DNA from: JBBRNH01 sp038230415
GTDB taxonomy: Bacteria; Bacteroidota; Bacteroidia; Cytophagales; Spirosomataceae
DNA: 64,000 bases
NCBI GenBank assembly: GCA_038230415.1
Contig: JBBRNH010000011.1
Coordinates: forward strand, 1-64,000
Reading direction: 5' to 3'
Part shown: positions 34,311-42,472 of the stretch, in pieces
Layout: the number at the start of each line of letters is the position of its first letter
How positions within the stretch are numbered: position 1 is the first letter of the stretch
Program-made: the position numbers and the translations under genes
The notes under the pieces: generated by a model
Databases searched by the model: none
Told to the model about the DNA's origin: nothing
What the model saw: only the letters and a program-made list of their open reading frames with translations

Positions 34311-35381
34311 TCAAACCCACTCCCAGCGATGGCCGGGGCGCAGCCCTTCCCCTTTCTTTTGTTGGAGGAGCCGGGGGCGTTTGAAGCGCAATACCAGCAA
34401 GGCCAGCAATTTCTGCACCGGAATACCGTGTTGCTGATCGGTGAGGTCTTGGTTGGCACTGCCCGTTGCCGACGCAATGAGTTGATCCAATTCGGAGGGT
34501 TTATCGAGCAGCGAACGGTCTGGGCGCGGCCCCCACGACGGATCAGCGGAGTCGGCATCGGCGAGATTGGCATTATCGGGGTTAGTCAGCCGTTTGCGGG
34601 CTTTTTGCAACACAAACGCGGGTAGCGGCTTAGTGAGGGCGTTCATCGAGCCGGGCGACAGCATCAGCCGGTACCGCTCCGGGTTGCTCAACAACTCTTT
34701 GTAAGCCAGCACCCGAAATAAATACATACTGGTTTCGCGATAAAAGCGCAGTTTGAAGTAGTTCGACTGGCCCTGCTGGTGCATCCGGGACTTGACGTGA
34801 CCGATACCGCCGTTGTAGGCAGCCGCTACCAACGACCACGACCGGAGTTCGCCGTAGAGTTCGTGCAGGTAGTGGCAAACGGCTACGGTTGCCTTGCGCA
34901 GATCTTTGCGCTCGTCAAGCTCATCGTTCACAATCAAGCCTAATTCACGGGCAGTTTGGGGCATAAGTTGCCAATAACCAACTGCACCTTTTGGCGACAC
35001 GCAGTCGTTTACCAATTCGCTTTCGGTGAGGGGCAGATACCGGAAATCACGCGGGATACGGTACTTGAACAGGATTGGATCAATGATTGGAAAGAACGAA
35101 ACGGAGCGTTTCCGCAAATCGTAAATGCACTCTTTCTGTGCGCCGTAGGTGCGCAGTGCCTGCACCCAGTGTCGCCATACGCCCGGCTCACCAATGGGCA
35201 TCGCTTCTCCGCAAAAAAACACCGGAGCCACGTGCCGAACGGTGTCAACACTCATCAGGGCGGGGGCATTCAGGCTGCCAGAGACGGTGGCTATGCGGGC
35301 AGTATCTGCCGGGGCGGGAGCGGCTCCGGCCACCGAACCCGCGGCAGCCATGAGCAATGAGAATCCTACTTGTTTAATCAA
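34311..35381 (-). CDS. Lytic transglycosylase, SLT domain (GH23)
   Basis: A 356-residue exported peptidoglycan lytic transglycosylase. A signal segment (VGFSLLMAAAGSVAGAAPA) is followed by an SLT domain at about residues 105-230: LPLTESELVNDCVSPKGAVGYWQLMPQTARELG contains the catalytic Glu and GYWQLMP, then AVCHYLHELYGELRSWSLVAAAYNGGIGHV. The C-terminal ~90 residues are polar, without LysM repeats. It cleaves the glycan strands of peptidoglycan. The likely start is a non-ATG codon: TTG at 35381 gives MIKQVGFSLLM; TTG at 35408 is an alternative nine codons upstream; the next ATG would cut into the signal. Confidence 0.88.
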   Translation of the reverse strand: MIKQVGFSLLMAAAGSVAGAAPAPADTARIATVSGSLNAPALMSVDTVRHVAPVFFCGEAMPIGEPGVWRHWVQALRTYGAQKECIYDLRKRSVSFFPIIDPILFKYRIPRDFRYLPLTESELVNDCVSPKGAVGYWQLMPQTARELGLIVNDELDERKDLRKATVAVCHYLHELYGELRSWSLVAAAYNGGIGHVKSRMHQQGQSNYFKLRFYRETSMYLFRVLAYKELLSNPERYRLMLSPGSMNALTKPLPAFVLQKARKRLTNPDNANLADADSADPSWGPRPDRSLLDKPSELDQLIASATGSANQDLTDQQHGIPVQKLLALLVLRFKRPRLLQQKKGEGLRPGHRWEWV

Positions 35382-35517
35382 AACGTTCGTGTTTGTTGTA
35401 AGGCACAAAAAGGCGGGCTTTTCGGCCCGCCATCCTGCTTTAAGTCAATGACTATACCACGAAGTTAATTGTCCATCACCACATTACCAAATTCGGGTTC
35501 TTGTTTTTATCCAACGA

Positions 35518-37653
35518 TCAACTTTGTAGTCCCCATACAATCCGTAGTGTATCGTAGCTGTATTTGCCGTTGAAAAACTCGTAAATGGGCTTCATCGCGT
35601 TGTTTTCTACCCCCAACTCGCGCATGACCCGCTCAATGTCAGCGCGTTCTGCCGGGTCAACCAAATTCTCAATGGTGATCTCGTATCCCGACCGGCGCAG
35701 GTACAGCAGGTGGCTGATAACGGTGCTGAGGTTGATATTTCGCTCGGCGCAAATCTCATTTACACTCAGCCCCCGGTTATATAAATCGAGCGTTTGCTGG
35801 TAAGTCGAACCGCGTATGGTTGGGCTGTTTTGCTGATTTTCATCGCGAACATAATCCGTAATAATCTCCAGAAACTGCCGCCCGAAGAGTTGGAGTTTTC
35901 GCTCCCCGACCCCGCTCACGGCCCGGAGTTTGTCGGGCGTGGTAGGCCGTTGCCGGGCCATGTCTTCGAGGGTGGTATCGGTAAAAATCACATACGGCGG
36001 CACGTTCTGGGCATCGGCGAGTTGCTTGCGAAGCACCCGGAGCCGCTCAAACAAATCGTTGCGGGTGGCTTCGGTTTTGGGTTTGCCTTTCTCCACAACG
36101 GGCTTCATCACGTCTTCGGGCCGCACGAGGTCAATCCGTCGCCCGTCATACAAGACCGACTGCGCCAGAATTCCGCGCCGGAGGGCATAGTATTGGTCGT
36201 AGGCAATTTCGATCACGCCGATGTTGATGAGTTGATGGAGGTAATTGCGCCAGTCGTCGAATTTCAGGTCTTTGCCCGCGCCGTATGTTTTCATCTGATC
36301 GTAGCCGCCCTGCAACACGGCCTGACTGCGGGAGCCGCGCAGAATGTCAATCAGCAGGTTCATTGGCACTTTTTCGCCCGCCCGGATTATGGCCGAGAGT
36401 GCTTTTTGGGCCAGCACCGTACCGTCGAACGTGACGCGGGGATTGCGGCAGACATCGCAGTTGCCGCAGGGTTCGGGGAGTTCTTCGGAGAAATAACTGA
36501 GCAAAATCTGCCGTCGGCAGGTGTGCGCGTCGGCGTATTGCTGCATCCGTTCGAGCTTGGCGAGCTGCACACCGATATTGGCCGGTTCGTTCTGGGCCAG
36601 CATATCCTTGTAGGTAGCAACGTCGGCAAAGCTATAAAACAGCACCGTGTCGGAGTTCAGCCCATCGCGCCCGGCCCGCCCGATTTCCTGGTAAAAACTT
36701 TCGAGGTTCTTGGGCATATTGTAATGAATCACCCACCGCACGTTGCTCTTATCAATGCCCATCCCGAAGGCAATGGTGGCGCACATAATCTTGATGTCGT
36801 CGCGGAGAAACGCTTCCTGCACCCGGCTCCGTTCTTCGCTGGGCATCCCGGCGTGGTAAAACCCGGCCATGAATCCCTTCTCCTGCAACTTGGCCGCTAC
36901 GGATTCGGTGCTTTTGCGGCTCAGGCAGTAAATAATGCCCGACGTGTCGGGTTTCATCTGTAAGAGCCTGATAATCTGGGGCAAACGACTCGTGCCGGGC
37001 AACACCTGCAAGCTCAGGTTGGGCCGGTTAAACGACGAAATAAACACTGCCGGGTCGGTCATGCCAAGCCGGGTGGCAATATCGTGGCGGGTGAGTTTGT
37101 CGGCGGTGGCCGTGAGGGCAACGGTTGTTACGTGCGGAAAGCGGTTTTTCAGGAGGTGCAACTGCGTGTATTCGGGCCGGAAATCATGCCCCCACGACGA
37201 GATGCAGTGCGCTTCGTCAATGGCAAAGAGCGACACGTTGATGCGTTCGAGAAACCCGAAGAACGATTCTGACAGCAGTTTTTCGGGCGAGACATAGAGC
37301 AGTTTGAGTTTCCCGGCAAGGCAATCCTCTTCGATCTGACGTTGTTCGCGGCTGCCCTGGCTGCTGTTGAGGTAGGCCGCCGGAACGCCGTTGAGCAGCA
37401 ACGCGCCCACCTGATCTTTCATGAGCGCAATGAGGGGCGAGACCACAACGGTTGTGCCGGATTTCATCAGGGCCGGAATCTGAAAACACACCGATTTGCC
37501 TCCGCCCGTTGGCATCAGCACCACCGTATCTCGCCCCGACAGCACCGACCGGATAATGGCTTCCTGCTCGTGCCGAAAGCTATCGTAGCCGTAGTATCGT
37601 TTGAGGTAATCGGCGGGTTGGGTAAGAGGAGCAGTTTTATGGTTCGTCAGCAT
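35518..37653 (-). CDS. recQ: ATP-dependent DNA helicase RecQ
   Basis: A 711-residue RecQ helicase. Seen in order: Q-motif-like FRHEQEAII, Walker A MPTGGGKS with Lys53, DEAH box FAIDEAHCISSWGHDFRPEY, motif III LTATADK, motif V/VI MGIDKSNVRWVIHYNMPKNLESFYQEIGRAGRDG, a four-Cys RecQ zinc module (HTCRRQILLSYF then PCGNCDVC), an RQC winged helix, and an HRDC domain around LFERLRVLRKQLADAQNVPPYVIFTD. The last ~110 residues hold an extra helix-turn-helix-like segment (TLDLYNRGLSVNEICAERN) seen in the Bacteroidota RecQ group. It unwinds 3'-to-5' during recombination and repair. Confidence 0.96.
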   Translation of the reverse strand: MLTNHKTAPLTQPADYLKRYYGYDSFRHEQEAIIRSVLSGRDTVVLMPTGGGKSVCFQIPALMKSGTTVVVSPLIALMKDQVGALLLNGVPAAYLNSSQGSREQRQIEEDCLAGKLKLLYVSPEKLLSESFFGFLERINVSLFAIDEAHCISSWGHDFRPEYTQLHLLKNRFPHVTTVALTATADKLTRHDIATRLGMTDPAVFISSFNRPNLSLQVLPGTSRLPQIIRLLQMKPDTSGIIYCLSRKSTESVAAKLQEKGFMAGFYHAGMPSEERSRVQEAFLRDDIKIMCATIAFGMGIDKSNVRWVIHYNMPKNLESFYQEIGRAGRDGLNSDTVLFYSFADVATYKDMLAQNEPANIGVQLAKLERMQQYADAHTCRRQILLSYFSEELPEPCGNCDVCRNPRVTFDGTVLAQKALSAIIRAGEKVPMNLLIDILRGSRSQAVLQGGYDQMKTYGAGKDLKFDDWRNYLHQLINIGVIEIAYDQYYALRRGILAQSVLYDGRRIDLVRPEDVMKPVVEKGKPKTEATRNDLFERLRVLRKQLADAQNVPPYVIFTDTTLEDMARQRPTTPDKLRAVSGVGERKLQLFGRQFLEIITDYVRDENQQNSPTIRGSTYQQTLDLYNRGLSVNEICAERNINLSTVISHLLYLRRSGYEITIENLVDPAERADIERVMRELGVENNAMKPIYEFFNGKYSYDTLRIVWGLQS

Positions 37654-37721
37654 CAGAGCGGGTGGTTAGCCATCTGTCAAATTTACAAAAAAATGACGAA
37701 AACCGCTTTGACCGCCCAACG

Positions 37722-38528
37722 CTATTCCAGCGCGAAAACAATGGGCAGCGTGAACCGAACCCGAACCGCCCGGCCAGCCTGTTTGCCGGGTTTCCAGCGC
37801 GGCATCTGTTCGATTACCCGTTTGGCTTCTTCGTCGCAGCCGAAACCAATGCCGCGCAGCAGTTGCACATCGGCAATGCTGCCATCGGCATTGACCACAA
37901 AACCCACAAATACCCGGCCCGACACGTTTGCCCGCGAAGCCGGGGCGGGGTAGCGCAGGTTTTGGGACAGATGGCGTTGCAGGGCGGCTGTACCACCCGG
38001 AAAATCAGGATTTTGCTCAACCACCAGAAACGGCTCCTCCGAAACGGGGGCCGTTTCGATAGCCTGCTCAACCCGCGAGGGCGCAGCATCTTCGGGCGGA
38101 AGTATGATTTCTTCGCCGTTGCCGGTCTCTTCGGCGGTTTTATCGCCTGACGTGGCATCCCGAAAATCCTCGACGGTCGGCGGTGTTTCTTCGATTGTCA
38201 CGGCGGCATCGGGCAAGATGAGCGGGGGCAAATTGCGGACGGTAGCCACCGGCGGGGCAGTTTCGGGCAAGGCCAACCGAATGGGTGGCTCAACGGGTGG
38301 GGCAACGGGCAGTTTAGTCAGCGTTGCTTCTTTCATCCAGAAGTCGGCTTTTTTCGCTACCAATTCGTTCAGTAAAGCGGGCGTGAGCAGGGCCAGCAAA
38401 AACAAACCGACACCTAACCCCAATGCACGGGCGAGTGTCGGTCGGTAATGTTGGCGCAGGTCAAAGGCTCCGTAGGCCCGGTTTCGACCGGCAAAAATCA
38501 GTTCGTCAAGTGTAACAACAGGTTCCAT
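37722..38528 (-). CDS. Energy transducer TonB
   Basis: A 268-residue TonB. A short cytoplasmic N terminus (MEPVVTLDELIFAGRNRAYGAFDLRQ) of the kind shared by Bacteroidota TonB proteins is followed by one membrane helix (LGLGVGLFLLALLTPALL), a Pro/Glu-rich spacer (TKLPVAPPVEPPIRL... up to about residue 165), and a TonB C-terminal domain (FPGGTAALQRHLSQNLRYP, SGRVFVGFVVNADGSI, IEQMPRWKPGKQAGRAVRVRFTLP). It couples the proton-motive force to outer-membrane receptors such as the SusC-type protein in this window. ExbB/ExbD genes are not nearby. Confidence 0.92.
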   Translation of the reverse strand: MEPVVTLDELIFAGRNRAYGAFDLRQHYRPTLARALGLGVGLFLLALLTPALLNELVAKKADFWMKEATLTKLPVAPPVEPPIRLALPETAPPVATVRNLPPLILPDAAVTIEETPPTVEDFRDATSGDKTAEETGNGEEIILPPEDAAPSRVEQAIETAPVSEEPFLVVEQNPDFPGGTAALQRHLSQNLRYPAPASRANVSGRVFVGFVVNADGSIADVQLLRGIGFGCDEEAKRVIEQMPRWKPGKQAGRAVRVRFTLPIVFALE

Positions 38529-38621
38529 CGTTTTCGGGATTTTGTTTAACCCGTAGATGAAATGAGGGCGGTGTTTGCATAAACCACTATTCTGGACAAC
38601 AAGAGCGGGCTTGCACCCGCG

Positions 38622-38741
38622 CTACACGCTCATCAGCGATTCGCGACGGCGCATCTTGCCTGCCGGGATGCCGAACATCATCTTGAACCGGCGGCAGAAG
38701 CAGGCCGTGTCTTTGTAGCCCACCTCAGAGCCAATATGTTT
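38622..38741 (-). pseudogene. Remnant 3' end of an AraC-type regulator gene
   Basis: About 39 in-frame codons ending in TAG encode SEVGYKDTACFCRRFKMMFG and PAGKMRRRESLM, nearly identical to the last residues of the intact AraC gene at 39705-40631. At DNA level about 115 bp align with 39705-39820; most differences are synonymous third-position changes plus a few substitutions, so it is a diverged copy and not a fresh duplication. Similarity stops abruptly at about 38736, next to the two-gene cassette. No start codon or upstream half remains. Confidence 0.85.
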
Positions 38742-38748
38742 TAGGACG

Positions 38749-39381
38749 CTAATCCGCAGAATTTCCGCTGAAATTTACCCAATCAGTAACTAACTGTGAA
38801 TATTCTTTAAATGTAAGTTCTTCCACAATCCACTGACTTTCAGCACACAGTTCTGGTAACGCTTTGACAAACTCCTTGTATTCGTCAACCAAAATACTGG
38901 CACTGGGAATTGTTTCAGCCGTTTTGCTACTCAACCAATCGCGAATAGATTTTATTGCCTTAATCGGGTCGTCTTTATGAGACTGTATGTCTTGACCCGA
39001 TAAATCTGAAATGAATTGTTTGAATCGAAACTGTTCGCTTTCAATGATTATGTACTCTTTGTCTTTGTGGACTTTGCTACCGAACTGTTTGCTGCCAATA
39101 AAGATACCCAATTCAAGCGGCATATTGAAGCGGGGTAGATTTCCGGTTTCGCTGAGCGTAACCCGAGACAAATCATGTATGGCATACTTTGATTGCTCTA
39201 TCAGCGAAACAATGTTCTGTATCCGGATGCCATGAGAATCGCTAAACTCTTTAGCACATCGCAAGGTGAATTTGCACCGAAAAACCGTGAAAACTATTGC
39301 GTTGAAAATCTCATCATAATCACTGTCAAACGGGCAGTTTATGAACACATTACGGTGGTAATTGCCGTTCAACTTACTCAT
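38749..39381 (-). CDS. VFINCPFD-type protein, possible TIR/deoxyribosyltransferase-like fold
   Basis: A 210-residue soluble protein of a widespread but, to my knowledge, functionally uncharacterised family. Seen: first strand NVFINCPFDSDYDEIFNAIVFTV, then IVSLIEQSKYAIHDLSRV, then FNMPLELGIFIGSKQFG, and KQFISDLSGQDIQSHKDDP. The order strand / Asp loop / SKYAIHDLS / ELG resembles the TIR and nucleoside 2-deoxyribosyltransferase superfamily, in which the Glu of the ELG-like motif is catalytic; a nucleotide- or NAD-processing activity is therefore inferred, not shown. Base composition is clearly A+T-richer than in neighbouring genes. It overlaps its upstream partner gene by 4 nt (ATGA), so the two are translationally coupled, and the pair sits beside a duplicated araC 3' end. 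Confidence 0.7.
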   Translation of the reverse strand: MSKLNGNYHRNVFINCPFDSDYDEIFNAIVFTVFRCKFTLRCAKEFSDSHGIRIQNIVSLIEQSKYAIHDLSRVTLSETGNLPRFNMPLELGIFIGSKQFGSKVHKDKEYIIIESEQFRFKQFISDLSGQDIQSHKDDPIKAIKSIRDWLSSKTAETIPSASILVDEYKEFVKALPELCAESQWIVEELTFKEYSQLVTDWVNFSGNSAD

Positions 39382-39638
39382 CTACCAATATGCCTGTTTT
39401 TTACAGCAATCACCGCTTTTTCGGCCTTGATAGCCGTCTCACGATCAACACTTGGGTTTCCTTTTACTACTGCTTTCTCTTTACGAACGCCTTTAAATGG
39501 CGTTCCATCTGATTTAACCTCTAAAAAACGGCCAGTAGTAGTGTCACGCTTAACGTAATTGCCCGTTGCGGGGTTGTAAACCTGCGAACGGCCCGAAACA
39601 GCCCCTTTTCGAGAGCTTGTGCCTGTATTTCTCGCCAT
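39378..39638 (-). CDS. Small basic partner protein of the cassette
   Basis: An 86-residue, strongly basic protein (MARNTGTSSRKGAVSGRSQ at the N terminus). It contains the run NPATGNYVKRDTTTGRFLEV then SDGTPFKGVRKEK, a pattern I have seen in short hypothetical Bacteroidota proteins, and ends in a Lys/Ala helix (AIKAEKAVIAVKNRH). No cysteines, membrane segments or signal peptide. It is the first gene of the pair, with its TGA overlapping the ATG of the VFINCPFD-type gene, so it is expected to be made in step with it. A nucleic-acid-binding, antitoxin or adaptor role is possible; no direct evidence. Start chosen at ATG 39638; the frame runs nine codons further. Confidence 0.6.
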   Translation of the reverse strand: MARNTGTSSRKGAVSGRSQVYNPATGNYVKRDTTTGRFLEVKSDGTPFKGVRKEKAVVKGNPSVDRETAIKAEKAVIAVKNRHIGR

Positions 39639-39704
39639 CGTTTTGTTCTTTTCGTAAAGGTACATCGTTTACACGTGAACGAATAGACATGATCGAAAAG
39701 CAGC

Positions 39705-40631
39705 CTACACGTTCATCAGCGATTCGCGACGGCGCATTTTGCCCGCCGGGATGCCGAACATCATCTTGAACCGGCGGCAGAAATAAGCGGTGTCTTTGTA
39801 GCCGACTTCGGAGCCGATGGCCCGGATGCTCTTTTTACTGGTGCGGAGCAAGCCAACGGCGGCTTCCATACGCTGATACTCGATGTAGTCCTGCGGATTG
39901 ATGCCGGTGAGCATCTTGAAATACTGCCCCACGTAGTCTTCTGACACGTTGGCAACGTTGGCAAGCACTTTGTTGGAGAGGTCGCCACCGAGGTTATCTT
40001 TGATGTAGGCAAAAATATCGATCAGGCGCGGGTCTTTGAAGTAGGTGCTGTTGGTCACCAACTGCTCCACAAACAGGTGATTTTTGAGGATATACCGAAT
40101 GATTTCGATCACGATTTCTTCGGTTTTGATCTTAATCACGCGGCCTTTACCGGCTAAATCGGTCAGGTCTTCATACAGAATCTGGTAAATGGCATCGGCC
40201 AGCCGCGTGTCTGACTTGATGATGAATGGCGGCACATCGAGCGAGTTGAAGAAATTCACCGAGTCGAACACCTTAGCCTCGAACGATACCAGGCCAAACG
40301 AGTTAGGCAGGGTGCCAATCTGCTGCGGGCTGCGGCTCGATTCCCAATAGCTCTCGCGGTGGGTCATAAACTCCTCGTTCGAGACAACTTTCGGGTTGGC
40401 TCCTTCGCCGTAGGTCACCGTAACGTGCTTGCCGCCCGGAATAAACAGCATATCGCCCTTATCAACTTCCTGCTCATCGTCGCCGAATTTCACGGTGCCG
40501 TTGTAGAGAATCGTGATCGAGTTCTCGACATCGTAGAAATTCTTGATCGTTATTGGCTGCAAAATCCGAATGGTTCGGGCCTTGATGAACTTCACGCCTA
40601 ACGATTCGATAATCTTGTTGTAGTCTTCCAT
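39705..40631 (-). CDS. AraC-family transcriptional regulator with cupin-like domain
   Basis: A 308-residue regulator. The N-terminal part is a cupin-like ligand/effector domain (ILQPITIKNFYDVENSITILYNG, DKGDMLFIPGGKHVTVTYGEG). The C-terminal ~100 residues form the double HTH of AraC: LSNKVLANVANVSEDYVGQYFKMLTG, then MEAAVGLLRTSKKSIRAIGSEVGYKDTAYFCRRFK and FGIPAGKMRRRESLMNV. Start chosen at ATG 40631; the frame is open 16 codons upstream, but that stretch (QNHTNHTNRV) is encoded by a short TTGGTGTGA direct repeat. It is downstream of the acyl-CoA dehydrogenase gene after its terminator, and the cassette is inserted just beyond its 3' end. Confidence 0.92.
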   Translation of the reverse strand: MEDYNKIIESLGVKFIKARTIRILQPITIKNFYDVENSITILYNGTVKFGDDEQEVDKGDMLFIPGGKHVTVTYGEGANPKVVSNEEFMTHRESYWESSRSPQQIGTLPNSFGLVSFEAKVFDSVNFFNSLDVPPFIIKSDTRLADAIYQILYEDLTDLAGKGRVIKIKTEEIVIEIIRYILKNHLFVEQLVTNSTYFKDPRLIDIFAYIKDNLGGDLSNKVLANVANVSEDYVGQYFKMLTGINPQDYIEYQRMEAAVGLLRTSKKSIRAIGSEVGYKDTAYFCRRFKMMFGIPAGKMRRRESLMNV

Positions 40632-40730
40632 CTTGCAAAAAGGTTTTACACGGTTGGTGTGATTGGTGTGATTTTGCACAAAACTAATAAATTGGACAAA
40701 ACTAATACAATAAAAATAGTTTCACTGGCA

Positions 40731-40768
40731 AAAAAAAAGAGTGCGTCTCCTTGCCGGAAACGCACTCT
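40731..40768 (-). terminator. Rho-independent terminator of the acyl-CoA dehydrogenase gene
   Basis: A 9-bp stem (40760-40768 with 40738-40746) is followed on the - strand by eight T residues, 37 bp after the stop of the dehydrogenase gene. Confidence 0.88.
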
Positions 40769-40804
40769 GTACGCATCAAAAATAGACTTTTACCGGGAAA
40801 CGAC

Positions 40805-41974
40805 TCAGCGAATCAGTTCGCGGGCGATCACTAATTTCTGGATTTCGGACGTACCCTCGTATATCTGCGTAATCTTGGCATCGCGCATCATGCGTTCAAC
40901 GTGAAACTCTTTTACGTAGCCGTAGCCGCCGTGAATCTGCACGGCTTCGGTGGTGGCCCACATCGCTACGTCAGACGCAAACAGCTTTGCCATTGCTGCG
41001 GCCTGCACATAGTCTTTGTGTTCGTCTTTGAGCCGGGCGGCTTTGTAAACCAGCAATCGGGCCGCTTCGATTTTCGTTGCCATCTCCGCCAGTTTGAATT
41101 GAATGGCCTGATGCTCAAAGATTTGCTTGCCAAACGCCTTGCGCTCCTGACTGTATTTGAGTGCCAATTCAAACGCGCCGGCGGCAATGCCCAACGCCTG
41201 AGCCGCAATGCCAATGCGCCCGCCGTTGAGGGTACTCATGGCAAACTTAAACCCGAAGCCGTCGGCCCCGATCCGGTTTTCTTTCGGCACCCGCACATCC
41301 GTAAACAGCAGCGAGTGGGTATCAGAAGCCCGGATACCCATTTTGTCTTCTTTTTTGCCCACCGCAAAGCCCGGTGCGCCCTTCTCAACAATCAGGCAGT
41401 TGATACCTTTATGTTTTTTGGCAACGTCGGTTTGGGCAATCACCAAACATATCCCCGACGAGCCACCGTTGGTAATCCAGTTTTTGGTGCCGTTCACGAG
41501 GTAGTAATCACCCATGTCTTCGGCGGTGGTTTGCTGGGATGTGGCATCCGAACCGGCTTCGGGTTCTGACAGACAAAACGCACCAATGGTCTCGCCGGTG
41601 GCAAGGCGGGTCAGGTATTTTTCTTTCTGTTCTTCGGTACCGTAGGCTTCTAACCCGTAACAAACCAGCGAGTTATTGACCGACATGATGACCGAGGCCG
41701 AGGCATCAATCTTAGAAATTTCTTCCATCGCCAGCACGTAAGACACCGTGTCCATACCGCCCCCGCCGTATTCGGGCGAGACCATCATGCCCATAAAACC
41801 GAGTTGTCCCATTTTACGGACTTGTTCGGCGGGGAATTTAGCGTCGTTGTCGCGCTCAACGATGCCGGGGAGGAGTTCGGTCTGGGCAAAATCGCGGGCG
41901 GCTTCCTGCACGGCGCGGTGTTCTTCGCTGAGGTTAAAATCTAAGCCTTCGAGTGCATATGATTCGGTTGTCAT
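40805..41974 (-). CDS. Acyl-CoA dehydrogenase
   Basis: A 389-residue FAD-dependent acyl-CoA dehydrogenase of beta-oxidation or branched-chain catabolism, at the usual length of the family. Seen: the N-terminal helical domain with EEHRAVQEAARDFA and LGFMGMMVSPEYGG; the middle beta domain with the signature AFCLSEPEAGSDA and WITNG; and the C-terminal domain with ERKAFGKQIFEHQAIQFKLAEMA, QIHGGYGYVKEFHVERMMRDAKI and the catalytic-Glu motif QIYEGTSEIQKLVIARELI. It matches the short-chain/butyryl subgroup best by the YEGTSEIQ placement, but chain-length preference is not decidable. It has its own terminator and is monocistronic. Confidence 0.95.
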   Translation of the reverse strand: MTTESYALEGLDFNLSEEHRAVQEAARDFAQTELLPGIVERDNDAKFPAEQVRKMGQLGFMGMMVSPEYGGGGMDTVSYVLAMEEISKIDASASVIMSVNNSLVCYGLEAYGTEEQKEKYLTRLATGETIGAFCLSEPEAGSDATSQQTTAEDMGDYYLVNGTKNWITNGGSSGICLVIAQTDVAKKHKGINCLIVEKGAPGFAVGKKEDKMGIRASDTHSLLFTDVRVPKENRIGADGFGFKFAMSTLNGGRIGIAAQALGIAAGAFELALKYSQERKAFGKQIFEHQAIQFKLAEMATKIEAARLLVYKAARLKDEHKDYVQAAAMAKLFASDVAMWATTEAVQIHGGYGYVKEFHVERMMRDAKITQIYEGTSEIQKLVIARELIR

Positions 41975-42100
41975 ATTTTTTGCCGGTTGTTGATGATTTT
42001 ATATGTAAAATTAGAAAAGATTGATCAAACAGAACGCTGTGTTACACAATATCATTATGTGTATATATAGTAGCACCCCGTTCACTATTCACTTGCCCGC

Positions 42101-42472
42101 ATGACTGCCCAACCTCATTTGCACTGATTGTTTACCCTTATCCGCTTACTAAACGACCGCCCCGGCCAAACGGTTTCGCAAGCTGCCCACCTGCTCGACA
42201 CCACGCCCCGGACGGTGTATCACTACCTCGAAACGCTCGAAGACCTCGGCTACTGCATTGACAAAGACAGCCACGACCGCTATTTTCTGTTCGAGGCCGA
42301 CTGCGCCCACCGCCCGGCGTTTACGGCTGAGGAGTCAGCGTTGGTGGTGCGGTCAAACTATATTTTGGATAAGGCTTGGAACAATCAGAGTTATTATTCC
42401 ATCTTTGTAGCGGCATTTATCATCTCCCTAATACCCACTTTCATCATCTTAACATTTCACGTGAAAACATGA
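42101..42472 (+). pseudogene. Broken HTH/WYL-type regulator gene
   Basis: From the ATG at 42101 the frame reads MTAQPHLH, then an in-frame TGA at 42125-42127, then LFTLIRLLNDRPGQTVSQAAHLLDTTPRTVYHYLETLEDLGYCIDKD, a good winged-helix HTH as found in WYL-type regulators. One base change (CGA to TGA) would explain the stop. After about EESALVV (~42348) the sequence becomes A+T-rich and no longer resembles a regulator, ending at TGA 42472, so the effector half is gone. A TTG directly after the stop codon (42128) could restart translation and give a bare HTH of ~110 residues. The break lies at the left boundary of the CRISPR-Cas region. Confidence 0.65.

Noticed and set aside
35794..36963. 389-codon ORF opposite recQ
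   Set aside because: Antisense shadow of the helicase and zinc domains.
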